A stretch of DNA of 64,000 nucleotides from RUG11198 sp036342255 (GTDB lineage: Bacteria; Bacillota_I; Bacilli_A; RF39; UBA660): positions 62,001 to 126,000 of the forward strand of contig JAZAUS010000003.1 of the NCBI GenBank assembly GCA_036342255.1. The letters run 5' to 3'. Below the pieces are notes generated by a model. It was not told where the DNA came from, did not search any database, and worked only from the letters and a program-made list of their open reading frames with translations. Numbering within the stretch: position 1 is the stretch's first letter; each line of letters opens with the position of its first letter. Positions 61,989 to 64,000 of the stretch are shown piece by piece. The position numbers and the translations under genes were made by a program.

Positions 61989-62101
61989 AAAAAAAAAACA
62001 CCATAAAGGTGTTAATAAATCAAATAAGGAGGTAGGACTCACTGTCCCTACATCTCTTTTAACCAAAATGGTGTGTGGATGTGAGATTCTTCCACCTCTC
62101 C
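61989..62101 (-). ncRNA. Free-standing structured small RNA of unknown family
   Basis: On the minus strand a perfect promoter (62108-62136) predicts a start near 62101, and a terminator (stem 61997-62002 with 62008-62013, then a run of about ten T) ends it near 61989. That gives about 113 bases. The ends can pair (GGA/GGU near the 5' end with ACC/UCC at about 62025-62035). Inside are hairpins GUGGA/UCCAC, ACCA/UGGU and GUAGG...CCUAC. AUCUC and GAGAU, and ACAUC and GAUGU, offer competing pairings. The sequence contains ACCUCCUU, identical to the anti-Shine-Dalgarno core of 16S rRNA. I do not recognise SRP, 6S, tmRNA or a known riboswitch. No open reading frame with a ribosome site is in it. 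Confidence 0.72.
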
Positions 62102-62107
62102 TATCAA

Positions 62108-62136
62108 ATTATAAAACTATTTATCAAAAATATCAA
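62108..62136 (-). promoter_or_regulatory. Promoter of the structured small RNA
   Basis: On the minus strand, TTGATA (62136-62131), exactly 17 bases, TATAAT (62113-62108). It is among the best promoter matches in the window. Confidence 0.8.
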
Positions 62137-62179
62137 ATAAATTCTTATTACATATTAATAATCTATAAATCTTGAATAT

Positions 62180-62401
62180 TTAATTTTTCCATATAGGATT
62201 TGTAACTGGATAAACATAATCTTCATCACTATCATCAACAATTTTAAGCCATCCTTTATTATCATATCCTACACAATTATATATTTTATTATTAGTTAAA
62301 GAAACAGCACCAAAAGTTTCACCAATATATTTTAATTTGCCGAACAAATCCATTTCTTTATAATAATCCCCTTCTGATTGATACACTTTAATCTTTTTCA
62401 T
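62180..62401 (-). CDS. Small hypothetical protein
   Basis: I start at ATG 62401, with AGGTGAT seven bases upstream; GTG 62413 in frame lies in that site. The 73-residue product starts MKKIKVYQSEGDYYKEMDLF and shows alternating strands (VSLTNNKIYNCVG, GWLKIVDDSDEDYVYPV), so it is probably a small SH3-like beta barrel. It has no signal or membrane segment. It follows the RecD2-like gene by about 60 bases and could be on the same transcript. Function unknown. Confidence 0.65.
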   Translation of the reverse strand: MKKIKVYQSEGDYYKEMDLFGKLKYIGETFGAVSLTNNKIYNCVGYDNKGWLKIVDDSDEDYVYPVTNPIWKN

Positions 62402-62461
62402 ATTATTAATCACCTAATTCTTACAATTTATAATTATCTTATATTAAAAATAATATTTATA

Positions 62462-64000
62462 CTAATTATATTTATTAATTATAAATTCTTTTAGAGTAGT
62501 TCTTCTATTATCTACATAATCATTTTTAATACCATTTATAAAGCACTGTGGATCTCCTATTATGATTAATGATTTCTTAGCTCTTGTTACAGCTGTATAT
62601 ATAAGTTTATTATAAAGCATTCTATTATAATTATTTACAATAGGCATTATTACCATTGGAAACTCACTACCTTGAGATTTATGTACACTAATAGCATATC
62701 CATGTCTTATATTAATAAACTTATCTCTAGTATAAGTAACTATATTACCATCAAAGTCTATTGTAATCTCATCCTTCTTACTCTCTGTTTTGGTATGATT
62801 AGTAATATTTATAATATATCCTATATCTCCATTAGATAAGTTAGCTTCTGTATCATTAGCAAGCTGTAATATCTTATCCCCTTCTCTATAGATAACATCA
62901 GATAACTTTAATTCATTTTTATTAGGTCCTGGAGGATTAAATATTCTTTGTAAATTTATATTTAAATTATCTATACCATTAATACTCTTGTAGATAGGTG
63001 CTAGTACTTGGATATCTTTATCTGTATAATCTTTTTCAATAGCTTTCTCTACAATATAATTAATACTAGGAATAATAGATTCATTCTCACACATAATAAA
63101 ATTATAATCATCTTTTTTATTAATAAAAGCTTCATTTATATCTTTATCTTTAATCTCTCCTGCTAATACTGGTATATAAGAGTCTTCATTCTGACGATAT
63201 AATTTATTTAATTTAATTACATCTATTAAATCACTATCTATTAAATCTTTTAAGACTTGTCCTTGTCCTACGCTTGGTAATTGATAATAATCTCCTACTA
63301 ATATTAATTTAACATCTCTTCTTATTCCTTTAAGTAATGCTGATGTTACTATAGTATCTAGCATACTTACTTCATCTACTATTATATATTTCTCAGTATT
63401 AGTATTATGTTCATTTACATTAAATTTATTCTTCTCTTTATCCCAACATAAATATTTATGAATAGTATATGCTGGTAAATTAGTAGTCTCAGACATCTTT
63501 TTAGCAGCTCTACCAGTAGGTGCTAATAGAGCTATCTCAGTATCTTTTGCTTTAAGTAAAGTTCTAATTAAACTAACTATTGCTTTAATAATAGTAGTTT
63601 TACCAGTACCAGGACCACCAGTAATAATAGTTAAATTATTATTAATAGCTCTCTTAATCGCATCTTTCTGTATCTTATCATATACTATACCATTCTCTTC
63701 CTCTAGTTCTTTAATCTTTTCATTTAACTTAGGATATTTACTCTTAGATACATCATTATAAAAACATAATTTATCGGCAATATACTCCTCAGCATCATAA
63801 AATTCTTTTAAATAGTATTTCTCTTTCTTTATAATAATTTTTCTATCTTCATTTAATTTTTGTATATTATAATCTAATAACTCTTCTCCTATATCCTTGT
63901 TATATTTAAGTATCTCATTAGCTATCTCTTCATGTAATAAATAAGTATCGCCTGTTTCAAATGTTAAATCATTAAATAGATATATAATTAAAGCTTGTAT
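62462..64000 (-). CDS. recD2: RecD2-type SF1 DNA helicase, 5' end cut by window edge
   Basis: The frame is open to the right edge; 512 codons plus the stop are visible, so the N-terminus lies outside. Walker A is GGPGTGKTT (about 63595-63630), followed by ALLAPTGRAAKKMSE, motif II in DEVSMLD, GDYYQLPSVGQG, LNKLYRQ, the SH3-like insert around GDIGYIINI, HKSQGSEFP and the motif VI YTAVTRAKKSL. This is the RecD-like 5'-3' helicase of Firmicutes that works without RecBC. An internal Met at 63496 is not the start because Walker A lies upstream of it. It ends in TAG. Confidence 0.93.
   Translation of the reverse strand: MQALIIYLFNDLTFETGDTYLLHEEIANEILKYNKDIGEELLDYNIQKLNEDRKIIIKKEKYYLKEFYDAEEYIADKLCFYNDVSKSKYPKLNEKIKELEEENGIVYDKIQKDAIKRAINNNLTIITGGPGTGKTTIIKAIVSLIRTLLKAKDTEIALLAPTGRAAKKMSETTNLPAYTIHKYLCWDKEKNKFNVNEHNTNTEKYIIVDEVSMLDTIVTSALLKGIRRDVKLILVGDYYQLPSVGQGQVLKDLIDSDLIDVIKLNKLYRQNEDSYIPVLAGEIKDKDINEAFINKKDDYNFIMCENESIIPSINYIVEKAIEKDYTDKDIQVLAPIYKSINGIDNLNINLQRIFNPPGPNKNELKLSDVIYREGDKILQLANDTEANLSNGDIGYIINITNHTKTESKKDEITIDFDGNIVTYTRDKFINIRHGYAISVHKSQGSEFPMVIMPIVNNYNRMLYNKLIYTAVTRAKKSLIIIGDPQCFINGIKNDYVDNRRTTLKEFIINKYN

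Noticed and set aside
62020..62175. Small plus-strand frame starting at an ATG near 62068 in the small RNA region, and an AAGGAGGT that looks like a ribosome site
   Set aside because: The AAGGAGGT has no start codon at the right distance, the ATG has no ribosome site, and the promoter and terminator on the minus strand explain the region better.
1..64000. Search for tRNA and rRNA genes, insertion sequences and prophage genes
   Set aside because: I saw no cloverleaf with a T-loop, no rRNA-like conserved blocks, no transposase or integrase motifs and no phage structural genes; short or degenerate ones could be missed by eye.

Overview
The window is a piece of a bacterial chromosome of very low G+C content. 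It uses the standard bacterial code: TGA is a real stop, for example at the end of cdd and of the first pilin-like gene, and Trp is TGG. Gene order (ybeY-dgkA-cdd-era-recO, rbfA-nrnA-truB, scpA-scpB, yqeG-yqeH), the addAB recombination system, a class B sortase, MreC/MreD and Gram-positive style lipoprotein and double-glycine peptides point to a Bacillota/Mycoplasmatota-type organism. The style of the surface proteins and hypotheticals resembles uncultured gut lineages near RF39; that placement is inference.

Layout. 1-0.9 kb: a large helix-turn-helix regulator, cut by the left edge, reading leftward from an operator-like repeat. 1.06-6.5 kb: two surface proteins (the second with InlB-type repeats and an NPKTS-type C-terminal sorting signal), a small membrane protein, a class B sortase and apt. 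7.25-9.9 kb: a peptidase-containing ABC exporter followed by two tiny double-glycine-leader peptides, a class IIb (two-peptide) bacteriocin-like locus. 10-15.5 kb: addA and a two-gene ABC transporter. 15.5-24.6 kb: VanZ-like gene, ybeY, dgkA, cdd, era, recO, mreCD, a P-loop kinase, cmk, alaS. 24.6-29.3 kb: lipoprotein, two pilin-like genes around ung, a WG-repeat protein, a radical SAM gene on the other strand and a glucosaminidase-like protein. 29.4-43.4 kb: a leader peptide/terminator ahead of rel, then uvrC, mtaB, yqeG-yqeH, addB, miaA, a small HTH regulator and several hypotheticals.

At 43.4-44.05 kb there is a 640-bp AT-rich gap where the rightward genes meet the leftward genes. It contains a near-perfect dif site (43964-43991), so this is very likely the replication terminus. 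The nearly complete strand switch around it fits genes co-oriented with two converging forks.

44-64 kb, all leftward: a DUF6020-like membrane protein, mutS, a phosphomannomutase flanked by two paralogous proteins of unknown function, trmB, pdp, scpB-scpA, an apparently inactive YugP-type protein, truB-nrnA-rbfA, a zinc-ribbon membrane protein, a free-standing structured small RNA with its own promoter and terminator (about 61989-62101), a small protein and a recD2-type helicase cut by the right edge.

Most of the content is housekeeping (DNA repair, tRNA modification, nucleotide salvage, chromosome segregation). The items most worth following are the two-peptide bacteriocin locus, the small RNA, the dif/terminus region, the paralogous unknown proteins and the rel leader. 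I saw no rRNA, tRNA, CRISPR array, insertion sequence or prophage.
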